Origin: Epiperipatus broadwayi
Lineage: Eukaryota; Onychophora; Udeonychophora; Euonychophora; Peripatidae
Assembly (NCBI GenBank): GCA_028023455.1
Contig: JAQFVV010012496.1
Coordinates: 3,472,001 to 3,536,000, forward strand
Reading direction: 5' to 3'
Length of the DNA: 64,000 nt
Within the stretch, counting starts at the first letter, position 1; every line of letters begins with the position of its first letter. The notes under the pieces are model-generated. The model did not search any database. It was not told the DNA's origin and worked only from the letters and a program-made list of their open reading frames with translations. Position numbers and translations under genes: made by a program. Below are positions 1 through 9,949 of this stretch, piece by piece.

Positions 1-200
1 TCAGTTGGTCCAGATTATCATCACTACACATACATATATGCAAAAAATGCTCAGATATATATTAAGATAGTCAATCTTCATATTACAATGGACAGGGTTC
101 AATCCCCTCCACATCTCAACTCTTCAACCATCCATCCAATTGAAAATCTGATGATGGAAAGCTCAAAGGCCACCCTGATGCTGAGATTCTCATCAGTTCT
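1..200 (-). mobile_element. Family A hammerhead repeat, truncated by window start
   Basis: Ribozyme strand is minus. Position 1 begins inside the ribozyme (minus-strand CTGA of the core and CCAA of stem I are visible), followed by the shared A-family block with ATGGACAGGGTTCAATC and the AATCTGATGATGGAA segment. Similarity to other A copies stops near 200. The ribozyme cannot be judged because half of it lies outside the window. Confidence 0.6.
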
Positions 201-439
201 TTCCTAATTATAATTTGTTAGAAACTCCACCATAATGTCATCAATTATTTTTGATGAGACAATAATTTTGGAGTTTTTTAATGTATTAAAATTATATTCA
301 GTAAAATAAATGAGATAATTTTGAATCATTGTAATGTTAGTAATAACTACAATGAAATAAAAATTTCAAAAATACAAATTATTCACTATGTCAAATGATT
401 TTTCACAATTGATATCACATATACTAGTCTTCTTTCCCT

Positions 440-1046
440 CTTTTCTTCATATATATAATTAGAAGGGATTTGAATCCAGATTCTCAAGCTCCCTTACTGA
501 TATACATGACCATATAATACGAAAAAGATAAATGATCTCCAATATAAGTATTTCATGCGGAATCAGCACTCATCAGTTGGTTTGAATCATGATCTCTCAT
601 ACACATATATAATCAGTGCTCATTTTATATTAAGATAGCAAATCTTCAAACTTTAATGGACAGGCTTCAATATTTTCCACTCTCCAACTCTTCAGCCAGC
701 CATATTATTGAAAACCCGATGATAGCTTGTTCAAAGCCCTTGTTTACCAATTTTTGTTGTGTCATATCTATGTTAGACCATAAGTCAATCTAACCACTCA
801 TATGTAGAACCTTAAGCCCATTTAAATACACAGAAAAGGGATGGGCGGAATACAGGCTGAATATGTAATAATTAAATACATGTATATTATTTATATTTTA
901 AGCTAAATGTAATAAGAAGGGATTTGAACTCAGACTTTCAAGCTCCCTTTAGTCATCCACTCCATCTTATATAACCAATACACATGACTGCATACATGCA
1001 AAAAAGCTTAACGATCTCCAATATGCATATTTCATGCTGACACAAG
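440..1046 (-). mobile_element. Family A direct tandem pair (retrozyme-like)
   Basis: Two A units in direct orientation, one complete (about 440-895) and one truncated near 1046. Equivalent points such as AGAAGGGATTTGAA recur at about 461 and 914, and the two ribozyme 3' parts lie about 480 bp apart. On the ribozyme (minus) strand each unit has a hammerhead followed by a tRNA-like A box (AGATGGAGTGG) and a degenerate B box (AGTTCAAATCC). The second unit ends inside stem II. No ORF is conserved between copies, so the unit is probably non-coding RNA. Confidence 0.65.
531..597 (-). ncRNA. Type I hammerhead ribozyme, family A, core intact
   Basis: Read on the minus strand: stem I 5' strand with ATGAT and CCAA, then CTGATGA (570-576), stem II GTGC/GCAT, GAAA (551-554), a 2-bp stem III with a 4-nt loop, then TA and TTGG. 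The outer stem I pairs ATGAT with ATCAT. Predicted cleavage follows an AUA-type triplet, between 543 and 542. All catalytic core positions are present. Minimal stem III is typical of hammerheads in Penelope-like elements and retrozymes, which often act as dimers. Confidence 0.7.
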
Positions 1047-1079
1047 TTGTTAAACATCCCAAAATAAACCACAGTAATG

Positions 1080-1180
1080 TTTTTAATCCATGCTGATTTG
1101 CTTATACAATCATACAGATCTGAATATCAGCTTGTGTAAGCCTAAAAAAGGTGGTCATGTGATGCATAATTTTATTGCTA
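1080..1180. repeat. Short family B fragment
   Basis: Carries B-like pieces CAGATCTGAAT, AGCTTGTGTAAGC and GGTCATGTGATGC in B order, without the ribozyme part. Strongly decayed; listed only as a remnant. Confidence 0.35.
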
Positions 1181-1624
1181 TAGTCAATAATTTGACACTT
1201 GTCTGGTCAATCCAGATTAACCTTTACTCTCAAATTAAGAATAACCCTATTTATTATTATATACGATGACTGTTTGAAAAAAATTCAAAACCTGTTTGCA
1301 ACCTGAGAAAATATGAAGACTTACCTAGCCTGAATTTGAATCCTAGCTCACAGCAAATGTTACCCTCTTTAAAAAAAAGAGAGAACACTGCTTGGATTTA
1401 GTATACATTCACTTTATTATTTATTTGCTGTGCCAATTCTTGTTTAAATAAAAATACTGAATGCTTTATTGGATATCCTTTAAGACAAATCTTGTATCCT
1501 TACCAGGGAAAGACATAGCACAATAAAAGTGTGCTGTCCTGTATTAGGAGCTCATGTTTTCCAGATGTACTCATACAACAAGTGTTCAAGCAAAATTAAA
1601 AAAAACTAACACAATTTAGATTAA

Positions 1625-1990
1625 TAGCTGTACATGATGGGTCAGATTCACTTTAGGTCAATATGGGTGTGATGAGAATCTCAGCCTAAGGGTGACCTTT
1701 GAGCGTTCCATCATCAGATTTTCAATTGGATGAATGGTTGAAGAGTTGCAGTGCGGAGTGTATTGAAGCCTGTCCATTAAAGTATGAAGATTGGCTATCT
1801 TAATACATATCTGAGCACTTATTGCATATATGTGTAGAGATGATAATCTGGACCAACTGATGATTGCTGATTTAGCATGAAATACGGATATTGGCGATTG
1901 TTTATTTTTTCGACATGTATGTGTTCAAGCGTATCAGTGTTATGAGATAGAGTGGAGAGTGGGGGGTCGTACGAAAGTCTGTGCCTATAT
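1625..1990 (+). mobile_element. Family A hammerhead repeat (inverted relative to 1-1046)
   Basis: Single A unit with the ribozyme on the plus strand. Its left part is an inverted match to the block at 1-200 (shared segment near GTTGAAGAGTTG and GCCTGTCCATTAAAG). After the ribozyme the tRNA-like part is decayed (TGAGATAGAGTGG near 1943 resembles the A box; the B box is not recognisable). The window therefore starts with A copies pointing toward each other. Confidence 0.65.
1838..1906 (+). ncRNA. Type I hammerhead ribozyme, family A, core intact
   Basis: CTGATGA at 1857-1863, stem II with TGCT/AGCA, GAAA at 1879-1882, AT..AT mini stem III, then TTGG at 1891. Predicted cleavage 1890/1891 after an AUA triplet. 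Stem I pairs CCAA with TTGG and GATAATC with GATTGTT around a small internal loop. Core residues are complete; the first stem II pair is a T-T mismatch. Confidence 0.65.
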
Positions 1991-3010
1991 AGCCTATATA
2001 TTAATAGCTGTGATAAATTTTGACAAGATAAAAGTTATAAATGCTTTTCCAATCAATAGCTTTTTGATCACATTTTCATTAAAATTCCATGTTTTAAAAT
2101 GTCAACAAATTTGTGTTGTGAAGACATTTTGATTTTACACTACAAAAAAAAAAAAAAAAAAAGGAAAAATCAATTTTTCATAAAGAAAAAAAGGGTCAAC
2201 ATCTTGATCTGATTAGGATTATAAAAATTCAATCGTGATGAAAATAATCCACTTAAAGAATTTAGATTCATAAACGAAAACCACTTAAATTTTTTATAAC
2301 TTTAAATTGTTATATTTTAATTTTAAATTAGGGTGGTTGTGTTAAATACATAAAATAAAATATTAGAGAAGAGATATCTACTATGCAAGAAAATTAATTA
2401 AAATTATAGAATTACTATTATTATTTAATATTCAATTTTATTTTCTAGCGCAGAGACTGTATATAATTTAAACAACAGGGATTTAAATTCTAAGCACATG
2501 CGCTGTAATATTGTTATAATAACTCAACAACGGCTTGTTGAGTACTGCGGATACTCTCGAACCAAACGGTTGCCCTTATCTTTCCAAAAATCTCTATCTT
2601 GTGCTTTCGTTTGAGAGTATCCTGTCCTTAAGCTATTATAACAACACTACTCCACATATGTTCCCTTTGTTTAAAGATTATTGTTCAATTATTAAATCAG
2701 TTGTACTCATTTTATATATATTGTATACTTTGTTAAAAGCCAAATACTGAACAACTTTTTTGTTTCTCCTTCCATTTTCTATTCTTTTTTTTTTTTTTAA
2801 AAATGAACGTAATTATAATTCTTTAAAATGATCACCTCTTTTCTTAGTTTTTCTATTGGGCTTTTTACTGGTAAATGTATTCTTCTCCAAAACATTTGTT
2901 AACAATCTTGTATTTTAGCAGATTACAGCACATACATTTCTAATAGTAGTAAATACATTAAATCATTAGAACAAGAAGTAAAAAAAAAAGTTGTTCTTAA
3001 CTCCAAAATA
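1990..3010. other. AT-rich, no recognised gene; poly-A run and small inverted repeat
   Basis: A run of about 20 A residues lies near 2140-2162. A small inverted repeat pairs GGATACTCTCGAA (near 2550) with TTGAGAGTATCC (near 2610). A 71-codon open frame across this hairpin has no recognisable features and is not called as a gene. Confidence 0.5.
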
Positions 3011-3011
3011 T

Positions 3012-3122
3012 ATATATTTTTTTTAAGTGCCATAGCATCGGCCGGGACGCGAATCCGCAACCCGGGCAACTGCCTGCAAGTGCAAGGCAGTCGCGCTGAC
3101 CTCTCGACCACCAATGCAAGAC
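3012..3122 (-). mobile_element. tRNA-Gly-derived SINE
   Basis: Minus-strand SINE with head GTCTTGCATTGGTGGTCGAG, a tRNA-like body and an A-rich tail represented by the T run on the plus strand. It has a B-box-like GGATTCGCGTCCC and a small internal duplication around the anticodon arm (TGCAAGTGCAAGGCAG on plus). Flanks on both sides are AT-repeats, so a target-site duplication cannot be read reliably. Confidence 0.75.
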
Positions 3123-3195
3123 AAAAAAAATATATGAAGAGACACAGCATAAAAAATACTACACTAGAAGTGAGTTTCAAACCACTAAGCATCAC

Positions 3196-3962
3196 ATGAG
3201 TTCAGATCTATACAAGCTAATGAGCTTGAATTAAATACATTATTGTGTTTTCATTTTGGACTCAATACTTTATAGTTAGCTAATACGGTAAAAGGTGGCA
3301 ATTGGAGGGTTGCATTAGATCCAAGATCTAGGTGCAGTGCTCTCAGATCCAAGGCTCCTCTCTAATTGGATGAGTAGGCTCTAGATAGGGATTTTATAAC
3401 CTTCCTGCATTCATCGATTAGTCTGGCTTGCACTGAATGATGCTATTATATGGAGAGATTTGCCTCCGTGTAAACAGCTTGTGTGATCATAAAGAATGGT
3501 GATCGTGTGATGCTTAAATAATTTAATACCAATCCTGCCCAATAGGATTATGGTGACTATGGTTATTAAAGAACCAAAAATGCCAAAAAATGTATGTTGC
3601 TTAATTGAATTCAGATCTATATGACTATACAAGCTAATGAGCTTGAATTGAAAACATTATGTTTTCATTTTGGACTCAAAGTTTATAGTTAGCTAATAAG
3701 GTAAAAGGTGGCTGCTGGAGGGCTGTAGTAGATCCTAAGATCTAGGTTCAGTGCTCTCAGATCCAAGGCTACTCACTGATGAAAACCTCAAGGTAGAAAC
3801 TAGTCTGGGGATATTGGATGAGAAGGCATTAGATAGAGATTTTGTGCACAAACCTCCTTGTATCCATTGACTACTTTGGCATGCACTGAATGTCACTACT
3901 GTATGGAGTTTTGCCTATGTAGAAATGAGTTTTGTGATAATTAAGCAAACCAATTTATGAAA
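3196..3962 (+). mobile_element. Family B direct tandem dimer with hammerhead
   Basis: Two B units head-to-tail. CAGTGCTCTCAGATCCAAGG recurs at 3335 and 3749, a period of about 414 bp, and CAAGCTAATGAGCTTGAATT at the start of each unit recurs with a similar period. The first unit has lost the ribozyme core by a clean deletion between the two arms of stem I (near 3355-3362). The second keeps it. This is the tandem layout described for retrozymes and Penelope-like pLTRs; no protein is encoded. Confidence 0.75.
3761..3819 (+). ncRNA. Type I hammerhead ribozyme, family B, core intact
   Basis: Outer stem I ATCCAA (3761-3766) pairs with TTGGAT (3814-3819); inner stem I ends in CTCA and pairs with TGGG. 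Core CTGATGA at 3776-3782, stem II ACC/GGT around TCAA, GAAA at 3796-3799, then C-TA-GTC, i.e. a 2-bp stem III and the canonical GUC triplet at 3803-3805. Predicted cleavage 3805/3806. Confidence 0.8.
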
Positions 3963-4520
3963 TGCAAATCCATATATAGAACATGCTGGTCCATTTTTCT
4001 CTGATATTTTGTGATGTTTTAAATTTCTTCCATAAAAGACTTTCCTTTCTGAAATACTTTAGCCCTCCAATGTATGCTATTATTTGTCATTTCTTCCAAA
4101 TGAAAAGGATTAACATTACATTTCTTTTAGGATGTTTTTGAAGTAATCCTTATCTCAAAAATGGGATTTACACCCCTGTAAAAAACACAACAAAGTTCAT
4201 CGTAAAACATTCTTTTAGAAAGTCTGATTTTGTTCATCCAATTCACCTTTCAATCCAATGAAGGTGTAATTTTACAATAGTGGACTGGATTGTATCACAT
4301 CTAGCAAGTTGAGATACACACTGATTGGTCGAATAATCTTGTCATTGTATTTTTAATTTAAAGGAGCATTTTTAAATGAAACTTTTTTAATGCTTTGATG
4401 ATGCATTGATAGGTGTTCAAGTCTTACTTCCATAAAATAAATTAGATAATATAACAGTTCCATATTTAATAACTTAGTTGCAGTAGCTATATTCTTTTGA
4501 CAAAATACCTTATATTTTAA
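3962..4520. other. No recognised feature
   Basis: AT-rich sequence without a convincing ORF, repeat family member or RNA gene that I could recognise. Confidence 0.4.
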
Positions 4521-4611
4521 ACAATGAGCATTGCCAATTGCTCAACAAGCTTTGTGATAAATGCTTAGCCAGAGAAAGCATTTAAAATATCTCTGTCAGA
4601 AACTCTTCCCC

Positions 4612-4658
4612 AAACTTCTGACCATGCTTTCGTGCTTTGGCACTCCTCAGAGAGCCTG
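4612..4658 (-). ncRNA. Hammerhead-like ribozyme in left arm of hairpin D
   Basis: On the minus strand: CTGAGGA (4650-4644), GTGC/GCAC stem II with CAAA loop, GAAA (4631-4628), then a GTC at 4622-4620. Core residues and the cleavage triplet are present; stem III is poor (one mismatch) and stem I near the core is only about 3 bp, so activity is uncertain. Confidence 0.5.
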
Positions 4659-4674
4659 AAGCTATCTTAGTGCC

Positions 4675-4715
4675 TCTCTGAGGAGTGCCAAAGCACGAAA
4701 GCATGGGCAGAAGTT
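4675..4715 (+). ncRNA. Hammerhead-like core in right arm of hairpin D, cleavage site lost
   Basis: CTGAGGA at 4678-4684, GTGC/GCAC stem II, GAAA at 4697-4700. The expected GTC reads GGC, removing the U16.1 that must pair with the last A of GAAA; likely inactive. Confidence 0.45.
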
Positions 4716-5186
4716 TGGGGAAGAGTTTCCTGACAGAGATATTTTAAATGCTTTCTCTGGCTAAGCATTTATCACAAAGCTTGTTCAGAAATTGACAATG
4801 CTTATTTTTATGTCTTACAAGCTTAAAAGAATGGGGTCATGTGATCTATGACTATTTTTTATTTACCTTATATGCATGCTGGAGTCTGTGCTTCATCTCA
4901 TTGTCTAAATCCTCTTTTATTCTTATAAAACTACCAAGATTTAAACGGCTTTACACTTTGTTGTTGATAACCATTCAAGACTAAATTGTTGATAACTATT
5001 CAAGATTAAAGTTGTTAAAAATTGTTTCTCTATCATTGGTTGATAATAAAAAAAAACTTGAGTTCTTTTAACATTAAATATTAAACCAAAGTCTTTATAT
5101 GTTCCATTCAAAACATTAAGCACATTCTGTAGATTGTCTTTTGATTTGGAAAAATAGCACAAACACCAACATACTGTAAATCACTA

Positions 5187-5966
5187 ATCATCATATGATT
5201 GCCATTATTTATGCATACCCAAGGTGTTAACGAGACAAAACTCTACATACAGTAGCACCACTCAGTGCAAGGCAGAGTAATCAATGGGTGCAAGAACGTT
5301 TGTGCATAAAATCCTTATCTAGTGCATACTCATCAATTACCCAGATTACTTCCTAGCTTGTGGCCTTCATCAGTGAGGAGCCTTGGATCTGAAAGTACTG
5401 CACATAGATTTTAGGATCTGATTCAACCCTCCAGTAGCCACCTTTTATCTTATTAATTAACTATAAAGCTTTGAGTTCAAAATGAAAACACAATAATGTT
5501 TTCACTTTAAGCTCATTAGCTTGAATAGTGATATAGAACTGAATGTAATTCAGCATCCATATTTTTGATGTCGTTGGTTCTTTAATAACCACAGTCACCA
5601 TAATCCTATTGGGAAGGATTGGTATTAACCCATTAAACATCATATAATCACCATTCTTTATGCGTGCACAAGCTGTTTACACAGAGACAAAATTCTCCAT
5701 ACAGTAGCACCACTCAGTGCAAGCCAGAGTAATCAATGAATGCAAGAAGGTTTGTGCATAAAATCCTCATCTAGTGCCTACCAATCCAATATTCTCAGAT
5801 AAGTTTCTAGCTTGTGTCTTTCATCAGTGAGGAGTCTTGGATCTGAGAGCACTATATCTAGATCTTAGAAAATGAGTGAATTGAAAACATTATTGGGTTT
5901 TTATTTTGGACTCAAATCTTTCTATTTAACTAAAAGGTAAAGGGTGGCTGCTGGAGGGTTGCATTA
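5187..5966 (-). mobile_element. Family B tandem dimer, minus strand
   Basis: Two B units with ribozymes on the minus strand, equivalent points (CAGTGAGGAG) at about 5371 and 5825, period about 454 bp. Both show the shared blocks for GCAAGCCAGAGTAATCAATG, CTAGTGCCTAC and the AACCACAGTCACCATAATCC segment. The first ribozyme has a mutated GAAA (GGAA); the second is near-intact. Confidence 0.7.
5784..5842 (-). ncRNA. Type I hammerhead ribozyme, family B, near-intact
   Basis: Minus strand: outer stem ATCCAA (5842-5837) with TTGGAT (5789-5784), CTGATGA (5827-5821), GAAA (5807-5804), mini stem III and an AUC triplet (5800-5798) in place of GUC. AUC satisfies the NUH rule but weakens stem III. Confidence 0.65.
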
Positions 5967-6059
5967 GATCAGCTATAGTTAACAAAATTAACATAAGTAA
6001 TAAACCCTTACTTAGTTAACGTTTGGAATGTTTAAGCAAATTAATACTGAACTAATACA

Positions 6060-6132
6060 TTTTGCTTTGCAACTGCAAAATTTCTGTACTTCCAACCCTC
6101 CATGTCAACCACTTTAGATAAATACCCTAATA
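6060..6132. repeat. Family K fragment, left of nested B
   Basis: Matches the K family segment with CATGTCAACCACTTTAGATA. K sequence resumes after 6415, so the B foldback at 6133-6415 appears to sit inside K. Confidence 0.45.
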
Positions 6133-6415
6133 GCTGTTACAGAGGTAAAACTCTCCATACCGTAGTGCCACCCAGTGCAAGCCTGATTAATCAATGCTTG
6201 CAAGGTTTGTAAAATCCTCATCTACTACCTACTCATCCAATATCCCTAGAGTGGTTTCTAGCTTGTAGCTTTCATCAGTTGGGATACTGGATAAGTAGGC
6301 ACTAGATAGAGATTTTTATATACAAACCTTTTTGCATCCATTGATTGATTACCCTGGCTTGCACTGGGTGGCGCTACTGTATAAACATATAGAATAGTGA
6401 TTATAGGATGACTCA
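6133..6415. mobile_element. Family B foldback copy
   Basis: Inverted arms (left from AGGTAAAACTCTCCATAC, right ending in GGCGCTACTGTAT) surround a minus-strand hammerhead. At the centre the ribozyme's 5' stem I strand is replaced by the beginning of the opposite arm (GGGATACTGGATAAG). Confidence 0.65.
6232..6291 (-). ncRNA. Family B hammerhead at a foldback centre
   Basis: CTGATGA (6278-6272) and GAAAC (6258-6254) are intact. The triplet reads CTC instead of GTC. Because of the inverted junction stem I is formed by TATCCC against GGGATA, so a paired stem is kept despite the rearrangement. Confidence 0.5.
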
Positions 6416-6700
6416 TGGTTATTATCAATCATTTTTTAACGTAGAGATTAGTTCTAGCTCAGATATAAACTTTAAAACTCAGTTAAATATTAATATAGAT
6501 ATTTAATTAAACATAAATAAATCATGCATATTAATCTTTTAACCAGGTTTAAAGATTATATCTGATTTAGAGATAAATCCTAATAATAAATGATTAATAA
6601 AATCATTAATGTATCATCTGAAATGATTGGAATTAAAGTTGTGAGTGCAGAAGGTTTGTACTGTATATGAAAATGCAATTAATTGGTACTAAACAAATCA
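6416..6700. repeat. Family K palindromic repeat, right part
   Basis: Inverted arms of about 80 bp: ATCATTTTTTAACGTAGAGA.. against its degenerate reverse complement ending near ATGATTAATAAAATCATT, followed by the K tail with AAAGTTGTGAGTGCAGAAGG. Confidence 0.5.
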
Positions 6701-6714
6701 TCTTCATCACAATT

Positions 6715-6965
6715 TTCAATCATTATTGAGCCACTACATGCTGAAGATCTACAAATTCAATCCATCTTGTCCAGTCTCTAGCCTCTCTTCTTCACATCAT
6801 TCAATATACTTCCTTATTTCATCCATCTCACATGTGGTCTCTTTCTGGGTCTTTTATACTTTTTTGGAATCCAGTTAAAGATTTCAACTGTTCATCTACT
6901 ATCATCTCTTCTAGCAATATTCTCAGCCCAATTCCACTTCAGTCTTTTAATTCTTTCAATGAACA
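6715..6965 (-). pseudogene. RTE-clade LINE 3' fragment
   Basis: On the minus strand this matches the 3' coding end of the better preserved RTE copy at 45960-46735: segments for the W.P.D.KRPRKRPHVRWMDE stretch, ending in the usual RTE-like ATGAT-rich tail. It is a short 5'-truncated remnant with no usable frame. Confidence 0.6.
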
Positions 6966-6984
6966 AATAATGGAAGATATATAT

Positions 6985-7265
6985 ATATTTAAGAGGTAAT
7001 GATCTGGGCCAACTGAAGGGTATTGATTCAGCATGAAGTGTGTGTCTTAGAGTCATTTCTCATTTTTCAAATATTTTTACTCATAGTTTCGAAAATATAT
7101 GGTGGAATGGAAGTTTTAAATATATCTAATATATTTATACTAAAGAGGATTTGAACCCAGACTTTCAAGTTCCCTACAATCATCCACTCTATCCAATATA
7201 ACCCTATACACACATGTATATATATCAGAAAGGTTTCACACTTATTATATTTACTTGGCATGACC
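6985..7265 (+). mobile_element. Family A copy with best-preserved Pol III-like boxes
   Basis: The ribozyme side (plus strand, 6990-7060) is decayed: CTGAAGG and GAAG replace CTGATGA and GAAA. Downstream, in the orientation of the minus strand, the tRNA-like segment is very clear: TGGATAGAGTGG (7195-7184, A-box-like) and GGTTCAAATCC (7157-7147, a perfect B box), 26 nt apart. The two parts have opposite orientations here, so this is probably two joined A fragments rather than one unit. Confidence 0.55.
7147..7195 (-). promoter_or_regulatory. tRNA-like internal Pol III promoter boxes (A and B) in family A
   Basis: Minus strand: TGGATAGAGTGG resembles the A-box consensus TRGYNNARNGG and GGTTCAAATCC fits the B-box consensus GGTTCRANTCC. 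The same pair recurs in most A copies, for example GAGTTCGAATCCC near 50522-50534, so the boxes belong to the family. The function is inferred from the motif only. Confidence 0.55.
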
Positions 7266-7269
7266 ACTA

Positions 7270-8555
7270 TCTAAGATTAAAATCTGGTTTCAAGCATAAT
7301 TAAAATTTTTCTTTCTGACTCCAGAATCACGGTCAGTCTATCTTCGCTAATCACCAATTATGTGTCTGTAAATAAGTATTTAATTATTCTTAATTGGAAA
7401 ATAACGAACAAATGAAATAGTTATAAATCCTCACTGTCCAGTAATTGACTAGCCTAGACCTATTGATGAATTCTGGAATAGTCTGTCCTTTGAAGTATGC
7501 TATTTAAAAAACCCCATATATTAATAAATAAAATGTAAAACAAAAATAGCTAGTAATTTTACTACCATAGCATTAAAAAAATCATTAGGAGTTACTTAGA
7601 CAACATTAAAGAAAAATCAAAGTTGATTATTATCTCACACAGTGAGATAATGAAGTATAATTACTAGAAAAAATTTAATATTACATATGACCTAGATTCA
7701 TTTTAAGATGTGTGTGTGAGCATGTATTTTTAACTAAATAAACTTGATTTATTAAATAGAAGAATATTTACAATATACACATTTGTCACACATAAATATA
7801 GAATTTATTGCCGACAAATTATTTTAAAAACAAGAATAATGGAATGTTTTAAAAAATCACACAACTAAAAAGGATGCGAAAATGCCCTATTTTAAATATA
7901 ATTTTCTTGGATAGGAATTTAAATGCATAAATATATGGGGATAACAATTTATTTTAGCAGATCATCATCATCATTATTATTATTTTCACCTAAAAAAAAC
8001 TGTGCTCAGAAATTATCTATACTGTTCTGAGAATATGCATTTTTAAAATAACATATTTGCCATAACCCCCATCCCCCAGAATTTGATTAGACTTGATAAG
8101 CCTTTAGAATAAATCTAATCCTCAAATAATCAAATTCTGGAACTCATTCACCACTGCAGATGGAATAAAAAAATTATAAAAGTGAAAATAGATTAATTAA
8201 ACTCCCAATCGATAAGATTAAATTGAGCCAGATCATTTAATAATTTTGAAGGCTTTCCAAAGAGTAATAATAGAGAAATTAAAAAAAGCTATTCACTATT
8301 CAGGTAGAATGCAACTTGGGGGAAGATGAAAATGTTGATATGATTAAAGAAGTAGTTGCAGAACATATTGAAAACTGTAAAGAAATGTCTAACAAATGAG
8401 AAGTATAAAGACCTTGATATCTCATCATCATCGTCAAAAGAGAACGAGAAAGAATAAAAATAAATCGAAGAAAAACAACCAGAAGTGTGGATATTAGAAA
8501 TACTTGGTAATATATTTCAGATTCACAAATTTAAAAGTATGCAACTATAACAAAT
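7270..8555. other. AT-rich, no recognised gene
   Basis: Two small hairpins: ATTATCTCACACAGTGAGATAAT at 7629-7651 in essence, and CAGAATTTGATTA near 8078 against TAATCAAATTCTG near 8126-8138. No coding frame of note. Confidence 0.45.
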
Positions 8556-8564
8556 GACCATGTG

Positions 8565-8664
8565 TCAAGCGTTGTTGGCCTAGTGGTTAGCATAGCTGTC
8601 TTTCAAGCAGCTGGCCCGGGTTCGCTTCCCGGTCAACGCATTTGACATATGAAAAAAAAAAAAA
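8565..8664 (+). mobile_element. tRNA-Gly-derived SINE, full length, with 9-bp TSD
   Basis: The body 8569-8640 folds as a complete tRNA cloverleaf: 7-bp acceptor stem GCGTTG../..CAACGC, A box TGGCCTAGTGG (exact consensus fit), anticodon arm around CTGTCTTTCAAGCAG, B box GGTTCGCTTCC at 8619-8629 and a terminal A. It is followed by TTTGACATATG and a poly-A tail. Flanks GACCATGTG (8556-8564) and GACCACGTG (8665-8673) are a target-site duplication with one difference. Closest known tRNA is Gly(UCC); the anticodon has drifted to TTC. Confidence 0.85.
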
Positions 8665-8999
8665 GACCACGTGATGGATTGTAGCATTATTCTTACATGG
8701 AGAATCAGTGATTTATTAAAATACTGCTTTGATGAATTAAAAATGGAAAATAAAAGAATTTCCTATCGCAATGATTTTTTTTAAAAAGGTGTCACTATAA
8801 AACGATTAATTTCTCATGCATTAAACATCCTGTATTCTTCAAAAAGAGAGGCCTATCCTTACCCACATTATTTACAGTCCCAAAATTATCTGAAGCTGAT
8901 GACTCTTTTGATACAGTAAAGGCTTGAGGGGGTCAAAAGTCTTATATGTCCATTTTATTAAAAAAATTTAATAAATATATAAAGTTATACTTTCAAACT

Positions 9000-9172
9000 C
9001 CTTTTTGTCCTTCACTCCATCTTATACAATCGATATACGTGACCGTATACATGCAAAAAAGATAAATAATCTCCAATATATACAATTTGTGCTGAACCCG
9101 CACTCATCAGTTGGTTCAGATCATCATCTCCCACACACATATATATATAATCAGTGCTCAGTTTATTATATA
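9000..9172 (-). mobile_element. Family A fragment with degenerate hammerhead
   Basis: Holds the tRNA-like segment remnant and the ribozyme region (minus strand CTGATGA at 9110-9104, stem II GTGC/GCAC), but the GAAA box is changed to CAAA, so cleavage is not expected. Confidence 0.6.
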
Positions 9173-9174
9173 TT

Positions 9175-9860
9175 TTTTGAGTAAATATAAAAATGTGAAC
9201 TCACAGAGCTCAATTTATAATTAATATTATTTTTTTAAATGTTACATATACAGTACTATAATCATAATTTATATAACCATACTACACATATAGAAAAAAA
9301 TCTGTATTACAGATAAATGTGGGTTCAAAAGTATAGTACACCAGAAGAATAGCATAATAAACAATTCATATTGCATTGTAAATGAAGCTTATTACCAAAG
9401 TGTAAGCTATTATACCTATACATGTTATATTAGAGGGGCTTGGAATAAAATATAATGAATTAAAATATCACAAATTATCATCTACTGGTACTCTTTTCTT
9501 TGAAATGTTATTTTTTTTATCACCTATGAAACCCTGAGATAAATCGGAAAGGAAAGGCACCTTAATAAATTTCTGAATGCTTAAGGAATTTTTTTAAAAA
9601 GTATATGCTAAAGCATGAGCTTGGAAAATAATTGATCTTATGGGCTATATCACCTGCTTCATGATTTTGAATACCAAAGAAATCATAAAACCACAGGAAG
9701 AAATGCTAAAAAAGAATTTACTTGCAAAGAAAAACCGAGTATACAAGTTCGTCAAGATAAGCAACTTGAAAAGTATATACAGTATTAGGTAGCTCTATCA
9801 AGATCCTACCAATCCCATGAAATGCAAGTATAAACTGTAGATGACAATTCAAATTTCATA
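9175..9860. other. No recognised feature
   Basis: AT-rich; no family member or frame of interest recognised. Confidence 0.4.
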
Positions 9861-9949
9861 AAACCAAAATATATATTTTTTAAAAAAGCTTTTTATATCG
9901 CAAATTTGCAAAGAAATAAAGTCACATATTATGTGACTTATTTTATCTT

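Larger units (their letters stand above)
4526..4803. repeat. Family D near-perfect hairpin with hammerhead cores on both arms
   Basis: Two arms of about 125 bp (4526-4654 and 4675-4803) are nearly perfect reverse complements around a 20-bp centre. Each arm holds CTGAGGA + GTGC CAAA GCAC + GAAA, a textbook hammerhead core with a 4-bp stem II, so one core is on each strand. Arm differences are few, suggesting a recent or homogenised palindrome. Confidence 0.75.

Noticed and set aside
120-180. CTGATGATGGAA in the A-family body as another hammerhead
   Set aside because: It is followed by neither a stem II nor GAAA at the right distance, and its neighbourhood does not pair as stem I.
8569-8640. 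Complete cloverleaf that could be a functional tRNA gene
   Set aside because: It has a poly-A tail and a target-site duplication and belongs to a multi-copy SINE; the anticodon also changed from TCC to TTC while the rest stays glycine-like.
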